A stretch of 64,000 bases of DNA from Campylorhamphus procurvoides (lineage: Eukaryota; Chordata; Aves; Passeriformes; Dendrocolaptidae), in the NCBI GenBank assembly GCA_013396655.1, contig WBMV01005073.1:186001-250000 (forward strand). Direction: 5' to 3'. The translations under genes and the position numbers were made by a program. The notes beneath the pieces were generated by a model, which had not been told where the DNA came from, made no database searches, and worked only from the letters and a program-made list of their open reading frames with translations. Below, piece after piece: positions 41,201 through 56,200 of this stretch. Positions within the stretch are counted from its first letter, which is position 1. Every line of letters begins with the position of its first letter.

Positions 41201-44200
41201 TAGATGCTTGTAAAGCTATCAGTGTGTTTTCAGGGATTCTTTTTATAAAGTGTCTGAATACAGATGCTGTTTTGAGACAACTGCTGTTGTCACTTGTGTA
41301 TTGATGCTGATATCTCTTCAGTTTTTAAGATTCTGAACAGAGTAGGTTTGTGACTGTTGACAGTAATGTTTTCAATTTGCTGACAACTTGCTGGTACTGT
41401 CTTGGGAGACCATCTTCCTTTGTATCTTAAGAAACATGACAGCAGCTTTTGAACTGAGTTAGAATTTATAGTTGTCATAATGAATTTCTAAATGTGAGCT
41501 TCTGAGGCTTAGTTCTCATCCAGAGTTCATCTGTGGGTGTGAACACAAAAATCACCATTGTTTAAAGATATTTCTTCAAATTGTTCTAACATGAAACAGA
41601 CTTTAAGGCATCTTTCTTTTCCTTATATGGGGAAAAAATTAGACTATAAGTGACCATTTTGTGTACTCTGCCTTCCTCATTTTTCTGTGGAAATAAAATT
41701 TTGAGAATTTATTTCTCTGATCTTGGTACAGTATTACAGAGAACTGAAAGCACAATTGCCACAAAATAGCAAAATGTTAGTGTCACTTTTTATGTGCTGT
41801 AGAATGCGAGCCACATTAATCTTGCACAATACAGAAATTATGTAGTTCAGTCTTTTTGCACATGTATTTTTATCAGAAGTTTTGTAATAGGTTGTGTTAC
41901 TCCTGTCTGTGTGTTGCTGGGAAAGGGTTGTCTGCCTTAATGAGAGAGTTAAACTTGTGTTTGGAAAACATTGATATATCAGCTTTAGGAAGTAACCCCT
42001 TAATTTTTTTTTGCTTTTACACAGTTTTTAAAACAGACTTTGAGCAAGTGGGAGAGAAAGGGGGAAGCATTTTTGAACTTCTTTCTTTCTTTATCTCCAA
42101 AACAGAAATACAGTTTATCATTTGAAGCCACTTTGATTAATCTGTATAGCAAAAGTCACAGCATTTCACCTAGAAATGGCAATATCAGGCCTAGTCTCTT
42201 ACTTAGATAATACCCGATCTCATGGAAGAATGATGATCTAGATTTAAAACTCTGCATTTCAAGCTGAGATTCTGTCTCAGTCTGAGTTGGTAAGATATGC
42301 CAGTCCCAAGCTAAACACTTTCTTAGTTCAGTAATTCTGGGTTTTGTTAGTCCAATTTCAAGTTCCTGGTCTTCACTAATTTCAAGTTCCTGGTCTTCAC
42401 TAAGTTTCTGAATTTTTGCCTACTCTGAGTGACTGGCATATAGAAGAGGCCTTCATAACAGCTCTACCAAAGAACATAATTTTAGTACCTTATTCTGAAG
42501 ATATATCCCTGGTGTTCTGAGAAGTAAACTGAACCACAAGAAGATTAAATAACTTGTCTGTAGTTACATACACAGTGGATAGTACACCTAATAATTAAGC
42601 TCAGACTACCTGAGCACCAGTTCAATGATTTTAACTATTAAACTATTAAAATCCCTGTCATGAAAGTTTTGCTAGCTTCATGGCTATGATACATGAGGAT
42701 GTTAGTGTGTATTTTGTAGATCTTTATAGGGTTATATAAGTTGAATGAGTTTTCCTAAGTTTCTCACATTTTACTAAGCATTTTTCTCACACATTTCTGA
42801 ACTTTATTATCACGTTGCCAAGGACATGTTGTTTTGAAGAACAACTGCAAGAACTCGAACTGAGACAATAATACAGCTTAGAGTCAAAACAGGAAAGGCA
42901 TCTCAGAGCCCTTGGAGGGCCTCCAAGGGGCAGTTCTGAGGGTGGGCACCATGGGAAAGTGATACCACGGGTTGGTTATAGATATCCTGTATGTTAATTA
43001 CTGAAAGTTATAAAAACTGGAACATCTGGCTGGTGTGCGTGTGCATGCTTTTAGAGTGCACCTAAAAGCTTCTAATAAAGGAACTACTTTATTTCAACTG
43101 ATGCTGTTTTGAAACTCTTTTGCAAGATATTTAGGCATCAGGTAGATAAGAAAAGGGTCTTTCTTTCAATATACAGGGCTTTATATTTACTGTTTTACAG
43201 ACTTTGATCTTGTGATTCAGGCCATCATACTCAATTTTTTTAGGTGTGTCTTCTTGGGGTGTGGAGACGAGAGGGCAGAGCAAGTTGTTACAGCTTTTTC
43301 CAGCAAGCTTGATTTTAATTTTATTAAAAATGAATATTTTTAAGTTCCACTAGCTTTATATTATGAAATGTTCTTTGTGATATGTCACTGTTCAATTTTC
43401 ATGTAATTTTGACTAGGGCAAAAAGCAAGACAAAAGATTTCCTAGCTTAAAAATATTAAGTCAAAACCGTAATGTAGATCGAAAAGTTTAGTATAATGGG
43501 TACAATATAGGGGTGCTTACTTTACAGATTACATACTTAACCAATGTAATTTTGTTACTGCGAGCTTCACCATGTGACTATCAACTCTCTTGTAAAAAAA
43601 CATCACAATTTTCTGTTTGTCTTTTCTAGAGTTTACAAGCTCTGATGAATGAGTGCATTGGCCATGTTATTGGAAAACCTCACAGTCCTGTTACAGGTTT
43701 GTACCTTGGTAAGGCAGAAGTTACTGGCATTTGTTCTGGAGCTTTGCTACTGCTGTTACAGAATTTTGATCGTAAAGTACTTATTTAAAATGCTAGAAAT
43801 ACTAATAAAAGTATTTTTAATCTTTTTGTGATTGTTGTGAAACCATTATTGCCTGACTGGTGGTTGCTCAGGAAACTTCAAAGCTTTACAGATGTTTTTC
43901 TCTGATTTTTATCCTTGAATTCCTGTGAAGCCTTAGAAATCTTCTGGGAAAGGTTGGGTAGAGAAATGAATATAACTTAAAGAAGGCATTTACAGCTCCC
44001 TCTCCCAAACTTTCATTGTGGCACTGCAGATAATTACACTGTTGTTGGACTTTATATTATTGAGGTACAGATTTGTGAAGTAGTTCTTCAATATAAAATT
44101 TGTCATAATGTAAAATGTGTCTTTAGAGATATAACTGTTGATTTCATTAGGATGAAGTCAACGTATTTGGTTGTGTATCTGGTTAAAAGGATGTTTCCTC

Positions 44201-47200
44201 AGCTATGCTACCCTTTTAAGCTTCTCTTTCTCAGCACTTTATCTCTCTTCTTCCTCTCAACACCATTGACTAGTTTACTTTTCAAAATACTATGTCATCT
44301 TTTTTTCTTTCTTCTGATGTCCACTTCCTGGGCAGACTTGACAGAAGATGTGAAGGGTAATTTGACTCTAGCAAGAGGAGGTTTTTCAGTAAAGTTTCAC
44401 TTTTGGTGTAATCTTGATGAGGAAGTGTTATAGCTGACAAACCTTTTGCAATGCAAGTCACTCCAATCCTTCGGAAGGAGGTATAGTCTAATATAAAATG
44501 TGGCCGGATTCTGTACTCTGATGTAAAACCTGTACATTCACTTTTGATACTGTTGTTGAGAGGGAGGCCCATTTTAGATTAAAAACTGACATGATGATGC
44601 CAAAGTACTGAAACTCTTATAAATGCTATTGCAGACACAGCAGATCACAGAAGCTAAATTGCTAGACAGCTTTTGTCTCAGAGGCACAGGGATGACATGG
44701 ATGGTGCAGACTTGAACAGCAGTCTGAAACTTTAATACATGTGAAGTAAACATAGATAAACATAAACTGTATTCTGGCTGTAGATACTGCAGATACCCAT
44801 GCCTGTCTCATGATTAGGAGAAAAATAAAACTTTCTGCTTAGTTTGCATACTGTGTTCGTGGACTTTAACCCACTGTGATCTTCACCCCTTTTGCCAAAG
44901 CTGAGGATCTAGGCACATAACTGGGTGTCTCCTGGTGTTTTATCCTGTCTTTTGCTTTGTGAAACAGCCTATCGCCACCCAGGTAGTTTAGGATCTGCCA
45001 TCTGGGTCTTCCACTAGTGTATTTTTGAATTATAACAGGACAACCTACACCTGTCCCGAGCATCTTTTGCTTACCCTAGTTGTGCAAACAAGCTAGAAGC
45101 TCAGATTACTAAGATGAACCTAGCCTGGCAGAAAGTACTGACTCATGGTTTGATCAGTTGTCTTGTGATGTGACTGCCACAATATTTTTCTGACTAGTTA
45201 AGGAGAAGTTGAGGTAAGACATTGCCCGCTACTGTTGGAGGCACTGAATGAGCTAAGCATGAGGATAATGATGGTTCATTTAGGTTTTATCCTCTCTATT
45301 TGTATCATTTCCTTGGGACAGGCTGTCATGGGGGGCATCAGTATGAGTAAAATTGTCATATGTACTTTTTTCCCACCACTCATTTTGCTTTCTGTTATTG
45401 TCTGAGACTACGAATTCTGATGCAAAGGGAACATAATGATACTGTTTGTTTATTTTTAATTATTACTGGGTTTGTTCATATTTATTTTGCAATAAGATAA
45501 TTTGTTATCTTTAATCTGTGAAGTTGAAGTAATGTAGTTCTAGTTTTAGTGAAGTATGTAGACATTTTCTAATTGCTAGTTTTTAATTATCTTGAGAATT
45601 TTTGTTATTTTATGGATGAGTTAAAAGATACAATAATATGAGAAGTATTAATGCATACAACTGATGGATTTAAAATGGGAATAATTTGTGTTTTTCTTAA
45701 AGGATAAGAAAAAATGTGCCAGTTCAGACTTAAAGCTAATTCCTAGAATTAATTTTGTCTTGAAATGACCCTAGCAGATTTTCCCCAACATCTGAATAAA
45801 TGTGATCTGTTTTTCTGTTTGCAGCTGTTCATCGAAACAGTCCTCGTCCTGTGAAAGTGCCTCGGTGTCATAGTGATCCTCCAAATCCTCATCTTATCAT
45901 CCCCACGCCTGAAGGCTTCAGGTATTTAGCCTTAGTACAGTGTTCTAAACTGGTTTATCCTCTCTCGGCTATACTGACTGTCAGTAAATGGAATACCTTT
46001 CCTGTTGAGGGCAAAACAAATAGAAAAAAATCAGCATGTAAGTGATCAAGACTTTATTGATGTACTTTTAAGGACAATACAGTTTCTTTTTCTTGCTGCT
46101 TGCCCACCCTCCTTTTCATTGGTGTGTGCTTTTTTACTTTGAAGTCAAACTTACCCCTTTGTCAATGTTTCAGTGTAAAAAGCTGTAATTCAGTGAAAAC
46201 TGCTCATTTACGAAACTTTTATTTCCTTCCCCACTTTGAATGTCTGTGTAAGTGCCCATGACAGTGCTTTCTGTAGTTTAGTGTACACAGGACTTAAAAA
46301 TGTAGCATTCTGAAATATGGTGGCATTTCTGCGTCGTTACCAACCTGTTGTGAATAAGCTTGAAAAAATGGATCTTTTCTCCTGAATTTGAAAGAGTTGA
46401 CATGAGAATTAAAGCAAAAATAGTTTTAAGAGGTTGCAAAATAAACATTGCCGTGCATAATTTTACACAGTGGGCCTTATTTTTCAAGAAGATGAAGACA
46501 GTGACAAACTCTACACTTGATTCTTTTTTTGGAAGTCACTTGGCAGAAACTGGTATTACTCTAAAGATTGGAAATTTTTATTTTGAGGATTATTATTACT
46601 GTTCATACTGGCAGCTCCTGAAGCTTCTGAGACCAAGAATTATTCCGCGGAATTCTTTATGTGCTGAAAAACTTTTAACACAGGCATCATCATACAAACT
46701 TTCAACTCCAAACACTATTTTTTTAAACTGTTTCCTGAAGTTTTCCTTCTTGCCACAGCACACGGAGTGTCCCTTGTGACGCACGGAACCACTGCGGTGT
46801 TGCTGTCAGTCGCCCCGCTCCCGTCGGTAGCGACTCAGCTCAGCCCAAACCTGTCAGCAGTGCAAATGATACCAGGTAGCTCCGCTTCGTGAAGTAGCAG
46901 CCTCATCCTACGTACATCACCCATATAACTGTCCCAGCATACTTGCATCCTAGTAGATCATTTGCACCGTGCTTTCCCCTCCCATCATGTCTTCTGCTGG
47001 CTCCTTCATTCATGTGTGACTTGAGCAAAATCGTTTGTCTTGGAAATCAGTGATAAGGCCACTTTCAGATTCAAAATGTCTGAACAACATGGTAGTTAAA
47101 AGCATGCAGTTTTGTTATAAATTACAGATTTGCTCAGTAAAAACGTCCATGAAATGAACATATGCCAGTCACCTCATTGGTATAACTTTACTAAATAATT

Positions 47201-50200
47201 AGTATTGATAACTAACACTTAGAATCATATAGAATCACTCTCACTAAGATAACTGTAAGATAGAAAAAAAGCCCAAGGATTTACCTTTTTTTTTCCCTTC
47301 ATGTTAGCTAACAGTTTTGGTATGGTTATTGTCAGCTATAAATATTTTGAAACAATGTAGTGGCAAATGCAAAATTAAACACATGAGATTTCAGGAGCTT
47401 TTTTTTCTTTAAATTATTTCTTGCTATACCTTTGGCTTCTTAGTGTGGTACAGAATAAATGCAATGTGAAAAAAACCATTTCTATATGAGGATATGCAAC
47501 AGAAACCACTTCTGTATTGTCACAAGTGACTTTTTTTTTTTTTACAGACCTGTGTTGTATTTTTCTTGCTTTTTGACCTTCAGTTTGGCTATTATAATTT
47601 CAGACTGTTGGTATCTGTTCTTCCCATACTGGAGTCAGACCACTGACATATCTTCCAATTTTACTCCTTCCCCCCTGAAAATTCTGCTCTTACACAGTGA
47701 TGTTATCTTAGAGTTCTTGGATTCTTATTTCTACTGCAGAGTACCAGAATGTCTCTTGGACAGAGACTTATATGAATGGAGACACATATCTGACTGTATC
47801 ACATGGCTGTAGAGAAAAGAACAGATAGCGAAGGAACAACAGATTGATGGTTACTGAAGTGAACGTAGATATGACTTGGTTATGAATTATTTTTTAATAA
47901 GTAATTTTCGGCTGTTAGCCGGCAAACCCATCATCGTTTGATTATTACCAGATGCACAACAGAAGCATGCATTAAGCTGTGAAGAGGGAAGGAAGTTGCC
48001 ACTTTTTATATACAGTCTTTTCTGTAAATTTTTTGAGTTTATTTTTATGGGAAGATATGACTTGCACTGTACAGCATCCTGTAGATGTACAGTTTGTGAG
48101 TGCAGGCTGTTTTGTTTTGTTTTGGTGGGGGTTTTTGTTTGTTTGAAAATACATCCTGAATTTTTGTCATTCAAACTACATGACTTTCTTATCTATCCTT
48201 TATGCTTTTTGTTTTAAGCCCCTGATGAAAAAGACAGAGTAGGCAGTAGTTTGCAGCATTTGAATAGCCTTTTCAAGCAAGTAATATTCTAGAGAAGTTT
48301 CACTGAGAGGTTCTGGCAGCTTAATAAGCTGACAGTGTGATGGCTAATTAATGTTTATAATTTTGAGGTTGTGGAACTTGTTCACTTGATAGTTAAGTTA
48401 GTCTTTACAAAGCATACGAAAGGGATTTTTTCTAGGCTATGTACAGCACTTTGAACCAAGACATTTTTAAAGCTAGTTGATTTTTCAAGAGGGAGATAGG
48501 AAGCTAGTTTATTTAAATAGTTGTAGACTTTGTTGTGATTTTATACCGCTCAATGCAACTGTCAGGTTTATAATTTGACACACTTGAATGTGATAGTGTA
48601 TTCTTTTAATGTTTTCTGTGTGTTCGTTCCACACAAATACTGATAAAAGTGTAAAGGTTGGCATTTTGATGTTTTGTTATAGTTCTAGAAGATAGTCATT
48701 AGGAAGGAAAGAAATGAGAATTCTACTTCTTAGTTGCAATCTAATGCTTATTCTTTTAATGGATTGCAGCATGAAGGTTGCTGTGAATGCAACATTTTAG
48801 TCAAATTGTCTAGGCCTGTTTTTTAGAGACTTGTACTTTTCTTAGAGCTCTCAGCTTTTACTTGTCTGATGATTATTCATAAAATATTTCATCATTTTAT
48901 TGTTTTCTTTATGCACTCTCTGGATTTCTAAGTAGCATTTAATACCCTGTGTGAGCTAGGAAGGATTTTTAAAGAAAAATACTAAAGCAGAGAAAGAGTT
49001 TTAAAGCCGTTGGGGATTTTTAGGGATTTTGCTTATTGAGGAAGGTAAAATATTACGAAAATTTCTAGAATTTTTTTCATTTTAGTATAGTAAAAAGACA
49101 GTTGCTGACTTTAACACATTGCATTCTTAATTATGGTCTTCATTTATTTGTGCTCCAAAAGAGAAAAGCAATCTTTTGGATCAAGAAGGTGTTTTGTGGT
49201 TTTGTATGCAAGATGTGGAGTCCAGCTGCTGGAGTAGCACAAAGACCCACACTTTGTACACTGTTCAGAAACTCTTTAGACATTTAGGGCATGATTATAA
49301 GCATTAAATATCTTTAAAAAGTTGAATGTAGGAACTTTATAAATCAATTGTACTAGGCAGTGCATAGTGCACAAATGCCACCATAGTTCTGGTGAAGTTT
49401 TCTTAAAAAAAAAAATCATCAGTTTAATGTAACTGGAAATTAAAATCCAAAGCAGTGATACCTGACTGTTTACACTGAGCTTTCTGATGCTTATACATTT
49501 ACACTATGTTCATGCTAATAACCTGTATAGATACTTAATTTCTGAGCTGCCTGGGGTTATTATTCATCATTTTGTTTTTTATCCAAGCCTGAAGCCAAAA
49601 TGTATCAATGTTCTTGTTCTTCTCTTTTACTATATTTTTTTCTAAAGTGTGCATACAGTCTTTCTGAACACAATAAACATCTGGGTGACTAAGATGGGCC
49701 TGAAATGGGGTTTAGATACCTCCATTCAGAGGTATGATACTTAAGATCCTCTGTTCAGCTGCTGCCTCATTTTAGAGGTGGTTTAACTTTGTTTTTTAAG
49801 CATTTTGTGCATCAGGAACTGTTGCTCTGTACGTGCTGAAACCACCTTGGCCTTCTGGCTGATTAAACCCTCAGCTTCCTGAAGAATAATGAGGATTTTC
49901 ACTAGTTTAGTTTCAGTTCCTGGTCAAACTTAAAAAATCTAGTTGGGCAGTAGTAAGGAGTTCAAAGCAAATGTCATATAGAGAACATTTACACAGGAAA
50001 AGGATGTCTTCAATTTTGGCTTCTGTTCTCAAGATTGTCTTTTTTTTTTTTTAAACTGTTCATAGGTAATAATCAGCTACATTTTGGAAGCAACCTAGGG
50101 GCTATAGGGATGTCCTCTCATATGTGTGTTCACTTTGTGATGCCAGATATTTTTCATCTTTTTGTAGTTGTTAGCTTTCAGTGAAGGATTTAGCAGTGTT

Positions 50201-53200
50201 GCCTGCTTTCCAGTAACAGTTAGCTCATACCTCTAAAGCATTATGTTTAAGGAGGCATCAGTAACAATTCTTCTCCATCATAGTTTGAAAGGGAGCCTTG
50301 TCCAAAAGGAAATGATGGTAGAAAGACTTCTATGGCTCTAAAACAGGAGTGTATTGATTGATGTCTGGGGCTGGAGAAAGATGCCTGGAGATCTAAGAAT
50401 TTGTCTCATTTCTCTCAGTACTGTTTTCCTTTCTGTTCAGAATGCTTATTCGTCTTGCTCTTATTCTGAGGCATCTGATTCTACTCTGTGTTGTGTGGAA
50501 GAACTAGGGCCTTCCAGCAGTCAAGCTGCTCTCTTTTCAAGTGTCCTCCCTGCTAACCAGCTTGTCTCTTCCCACTAGTTTTGCCTTAATGACTATGGTC
50601 TATGACTGCACTTGCAGTGCACTAGTCACATATGAATTCAGTTACCACCCTTCATCTGATGATGTGGCTCACATTATCGCCCAGCTGAATCACTTCTGAT
50701 TGTATATCCAAACCTGCGCAAGCTGCATCCTGCTGCAGCTTTCTTAGTAGTAAGTTACAAGTCATGAAAATGGATTCTGTTTTTATTGACAAGGAAAGTT
50801 GGAAGTAGTTTATGCTTTGAAAGCTTAGGCCTTTTTCATAGAGTGGCATAACTAAAATCATATAATAAGTCTTCATTTGGAGGAGAAATAGCATAGAAAA
50901 GGTTTTCAGTTTACACTTCAGCATCAGTTTTTCTTTCATACTGCTTTCATGGTTTATGTCTTATAGGCTTCAGAGGTTCTGTCTCTTTAAAACTGCAGCT
51001 AAATTAGCATTGCATTAAATAAATACTAATGGCAAATTAATTAGTATGATGGCTCTTTTTAACAGGGGTTCCAGTGTCCCTGAAAATGATCGACTTGCTT
51101 CAATAGCAGCTGAGTTGCAGTTCAGATCCCTTAGTCGTCACTCCAGTCCCACTGAAGAGCGAGAAGGTGATTGTCACAGTAACAAATTGTGACCTGGATG
51201 TGTAGATGGTTTGTCATTAACCTGTTTCCCTGTGTTTCCAGTTCTTACTCTTTCCAGAAATTTTTTGCACCTCTTTGCATTCAGAAATCTTAGATTTTTA
51301 ACTTCTAGGCTTATATTGTCAGAGTAAGTTCTTTGTTTTCAGACATACCCACTATTCTCTTGCCTTTCGTATTGTTTCTGAACTGTATCTGAAGAGATTT
51401 CCTGATGTCTTGCTAAGTTCCAGTGTTCAATATGAAATTAGTAATGTGATTTCTGAATTTTATAATCCATTCGACAGTATATTCTGAAAAACTGTTAACG
51501 AGGTATAAACTGAACTCTTTAGGACAGTGAAGTGTTTTCTGTCCAGTTTTTTATCACTGCAGAAATTATGTTATGAATACTTGCTGTTATTTGAATCCTG
51601 GAAGAAGCCAGAGGGTGTATGACTTGATGTCTTGATTAAGGCAACAAATCTTGATTTATTGCAACAAATACCTTGAAAGATTGATTTTCCAAATTAAAAG
51701 GAAGTACAAAATCTGCAGCAAAGTAGAGTTGATACTGTGGTCATCCACTCTGGATTTCAAAGAGAAAGACCTTAAAAATTCGTATTAAGACGTGTGGGTT
51801 TTGGGATTTTTTTATCTTACTTTGTTTTTAAGCAAATGCTGAAAATATTGTCTACCTCATGCCTATTCCAGTTTTTATGTATCTATATGAAGAGGAAGCT
51901 GGTTTAAATTGGAATGAATACAAGCCTTATTCTAAGGATATCTTGTGTATTTGATTTTGAGTGCCCTGGCTTGAAGTGCTTCCCTCAGTTGTGGAGGGAG
52001 ATCTCTATTTCTATATAAATTAAATTTTATATCATAATTTTTTTTCTAAAGAGAAGTTAATTTTTGATTTTAAGAGCTTATGTTGCTATACATATAGGGT
52101 ATGTTAGTCCTGACATATAAGATCTTAGCTTCTGCTGAATATAGTGGCATAATCCTTAATATGAGGTAAAGCTACTTTTGTGCTCACACTGTTTTTTCTC
52201 TAGAACCATTGTATCCAAAAGGAGATTCAAGTGGTTCATCCCGGCGGAGTTGGGAGCTCAGAACGTTAATCAACCAGACCAAAGGTAGGTGTTTAGGAGC
52301 GCTGTAATGTAATGTCTGTTAAACTAGAGCTAAAAGTACTTAAAGATAGAATTTTATTGCTGATTATGAAGGCATTTTCACAGCTTTACACATAGGAAAG
52401 AAGAAAAAATAAAATCCTGATGACAAGTATATGATACCGCTAACAAAATAACAAGGTATATGCTCTGAGGTGGGAGTAATTCATAAAAGTTAATTCTTTT
52501 CAAGTTCTTAAAGTTACTAGCAGTGTTCTACAAAGTTGAGTTAATTCATTACTATAAAAGAATTGCAGAAGTTTGTTATCCCTCTTCAGCCCAATTATGA
52601 ATTGCATGACAGTAGGAAGCACTTCCTTAATTCCCAAGAGCTCTCTCCAGTGTGGGATTTTATTATTTTGGGTGTCGAACAATGTATGATCCCACCCTGT
52701 TTCCTAAATTCAAGGCTATTACTGGGCCCTTTCCTCTCTGTCCTGCTGCTGATTTTCATGAAATTTAAAGTAATTTGATTACTTCAGCCATTCCTGTACT
52801 GTACAGGTATATATATACATGAAGCTTGCTTGTGTATATTGTGGCAGGTTGGAGCCTCATGAAACAGTAGAAAAAAACTTGTCACATGAAAAAGCAGTCT
52901 TATTATGTGGCTTACACGGAACACAGGAGGAATGAAATTCTTGTTCTGAAATCAAGAAGTCTTACTTTTTGTTTGAAACATAAATACTGAAGGAATTTGA
53001 GTTTGTTTAAACTAGCAAAGAAGAATGAGGGAAAACTTGAAAATTTCTAGAAGACTGCTCAAATGGGAACTGGTTTTACTGTCCGCTGTAAATAAGACAA
53101 AGATTTTGACTTAAAACTACAGCAAGGCATATTTAGTGTAGAGGAAGTAGTATTAATTATAGGTGGGGAGTAGAATATATCATTTGGGAGTATCAGTATC

Positions 53201-56200
53201 TCCATCTTTTGGAGACTGTTAGGAACAGGTTAGACTACTGGTGTCAGCAGTGACAGGTGTGCAATTTTTGTGCTTTACAAGGACAGGATGAGGTAACATG
53301 GCCTTACTAGGATTCTGTTTCAGGACTTGGGAGCTGGAGTTTCTAATACCTTTAAATCTTTGAAATAACATGCTATGAGTTTTTCAAGAAACCTCTCATG
53401 TCTCTGTAAAGCAGAACTTTACCTGTCCTTCTTACCTTAATTACTCTTAATGACCCTAACATATTTCCACTGTCAGAGGTTAGTTATAGGTCACATGCAA
53501 AGAAGTGTGTTGCATTTCACACATTTAATTTCATTGAATCAAGGAAGAGATGATTAGGAAAGTATCAGCATTCTCATTTTACCTTAGTTTCATATGTGAT
53601 TCATAAGTGGTAGTTTCATATGTGATTGTTAAAATGTCTTATTCTTAAATTAGACTCACAAAATAGTGTTCTTTTAACTCAGGTCACTTCATGTAATATC
53701 AAATGTTAACAAAATATGACAGTGAATATTTCTCAGTCAAGGAAATTGTTCATCCCTCTTTTTAGACACTGCTTCCAAGCAAGCACCAATGGAAGCTGTT
53801 CAAAAGTCTGTTCAGTTGTTTGAAGAAAGGAGATACAGAGAAATGAGAAGGAAGAACATCATTGGTCAAGTTTGTGACACACCGAAATCTTATGATAATG
53901 TCATGCACGTAGGTTTGAGAAAAGTGACTTTCAAGTGGCAGAGAGGAAACAAAATTGGTATGTCCATTATTCATTTATCATTATTCATTTATTACTGAAA
54001 CAAATGTTAAAATACAAAATAGTGTTGCAGCTAGGATTTTCTTAATGCAGAACTTCAGTGAAGTTTTAACTGATCAAATAAGCTAAAAAAAAAGGAGAAG
54101 GATTTGGTTATGACAGTTAGATATGATCCTGTGATATATGCATGTGTTTAGTCTGATAAAATGTTTGAGTCCTGCATTTGGAAGAACCAAAATTATTAAT
54201 GGAAATGAGCTCAAACCTTGGGATTTAATTCACCAATCTTATTGTTGCTTCCCCCATGTGATCCCTTTTTACTCTCTGGCTTGGGATGTTGGAAGAAAAT
54301 CCTTAAGTTCATGAGAAATTTTCTTTCAAGTCAGCCCGTTAACGTAAAGTTTTTACTTTTAATAAGCTTGAATTCTGGTCTATGAATGTGGTATTAGGTG
54401 TTAGAGTTAAAAGTTACTTGAAGTTTTAAATTAAAATACAGGTAAAGAACGTTGACAGGCTGTTCTTGGTGATACTTTCTTATTGCAGTTGATGTACCTG
54501 TTGCTTATTGAATGTAGTGTCATTTTTCTTATTTTAATTTTGCAGGTGAAGGCCAGTATGGGAAGGTCTATACCTGTATCAGTGTTGACACTGGAGAGCT
54601 GATGGCTATGAAGGAAGTGAGTACTGTGTATACAAGAACCACTGCTGCCCTTGGATTTTTTTTTTTTCTAAACTACATGTGCATGACTTAGTAGGCATTG
54701 AGGGTTTCTGAACACTGTCGTGAGCTAACTGGGAAAGAATGGCAAGACAGATTTTTCTTCATGTAGCCACAGCTACTGTTACCACTTTTTCCTCCATGAG
54801 TTGCTTAAGCTTTTTCAGTTTCTAACTTTCAATTTAAATTTATGTAAAATGGATAATGTTTCGTACTAATCTTATAAGGATGTTGTGAATTTAATTAATG
54901 CATACTTAATGTATGTGAACTCCCATTAAGAGATCTTAAATAATTTTGAAAGATTAGTGAAGACTATATACAGATTTATATTTTACTCTGCAGTGTTTTC
55001 CCTCACATTTTATTAGTTTTTTCTTCATTCCTTAAAGCAAAAGGTAGGAAATGTGACATCAGATGTTTTTCAGCTTCTCCTGCAGTTTAAGTGAGCTAGG
55101 TTGAATCAGAAAAATTGACTAACCTGGTGGGTACAGAAAATCTAATTTTCAGGATAGAAGTAAGGCTGTGTAGGCGTAGAGTTCTGTTTCCCCTACAACA
55201 CCTTTTTAAAAAAAAAAAGTATTGTTTTAATACATTTCTACGTCTTCAGACAACTGCAAGCATCAATTGTTCATAACAGTTACCATGCCAGTATTGGATG
55301 CTACAGCAGTTACATTTTATGAGCCAGTTCTTCCACACGTACAATACTTATGTGTTCCCCAGTGTGTGGAAAATCAGGACTGGCTCATGTTTAACTTCTT
55401 GTACCATACTTATTCAGGGACTAATAACAACACTTGAAATTTTGTACCTGCTACATTTTTTTCTCCTGATGAAAGAACATTTTTTCCTCTGATCAGTAGC
55501 ACTCTATTTCTGGAATTCAAAATTCCTTTCTGGTTGCAGGTGTTTTCTACGGATTAGCATGTGTGTGCTTCTTAGCAAGAAGCTTAAATAAGTTTATAAA
55601 TACACCTTGTTTGACAGACATTTAACTAGTAGGCTAAATATAGGCTTATATACAAACTGTTTGCAACTTCCAAATGAAAGACTTTTCTGTATTTCTTTAA
55701 GAATAACTTGGAAGAAGATACATATATTTATTTTTAAAACTCCTGTGTACCCCTGCCCTTACCCCAAGATTTCTTCAGACTTTACTGTCTTAACCACAGT
55801 ATCATTGAAATTATTTCAACTTATGCAAGCTCTACTACAAATGCATAGTATTGCAGCTGTGTGTTAGGAAATACATAAAATGCTTGAATGTCATTTGTCA
55901 CCTTTTTTTAATCTTCATATATTTAATTTGACAACTGTTTGAGTACAAACTGTATCCTGGAATTGTTATACAGAGCACAACAACCATAACATCCTAGCAA
56001 TCAAAGGCAAAAGACGTGCATTTATTTCTTTAGCAGTTGTCCTGCACTTAATTAATGAAGCTTCTGCTTTCTACCGGTATGGTAAAAGTAGTATCTTCTA
56101 TAACTTGCTATTCATTCTGATTTTCTTTGTGTGATTAGAAGCTTTAAATTATTTTTTCAGGAGACTAACTTTTTTCCTCCATGAACAATCCATCACAATA

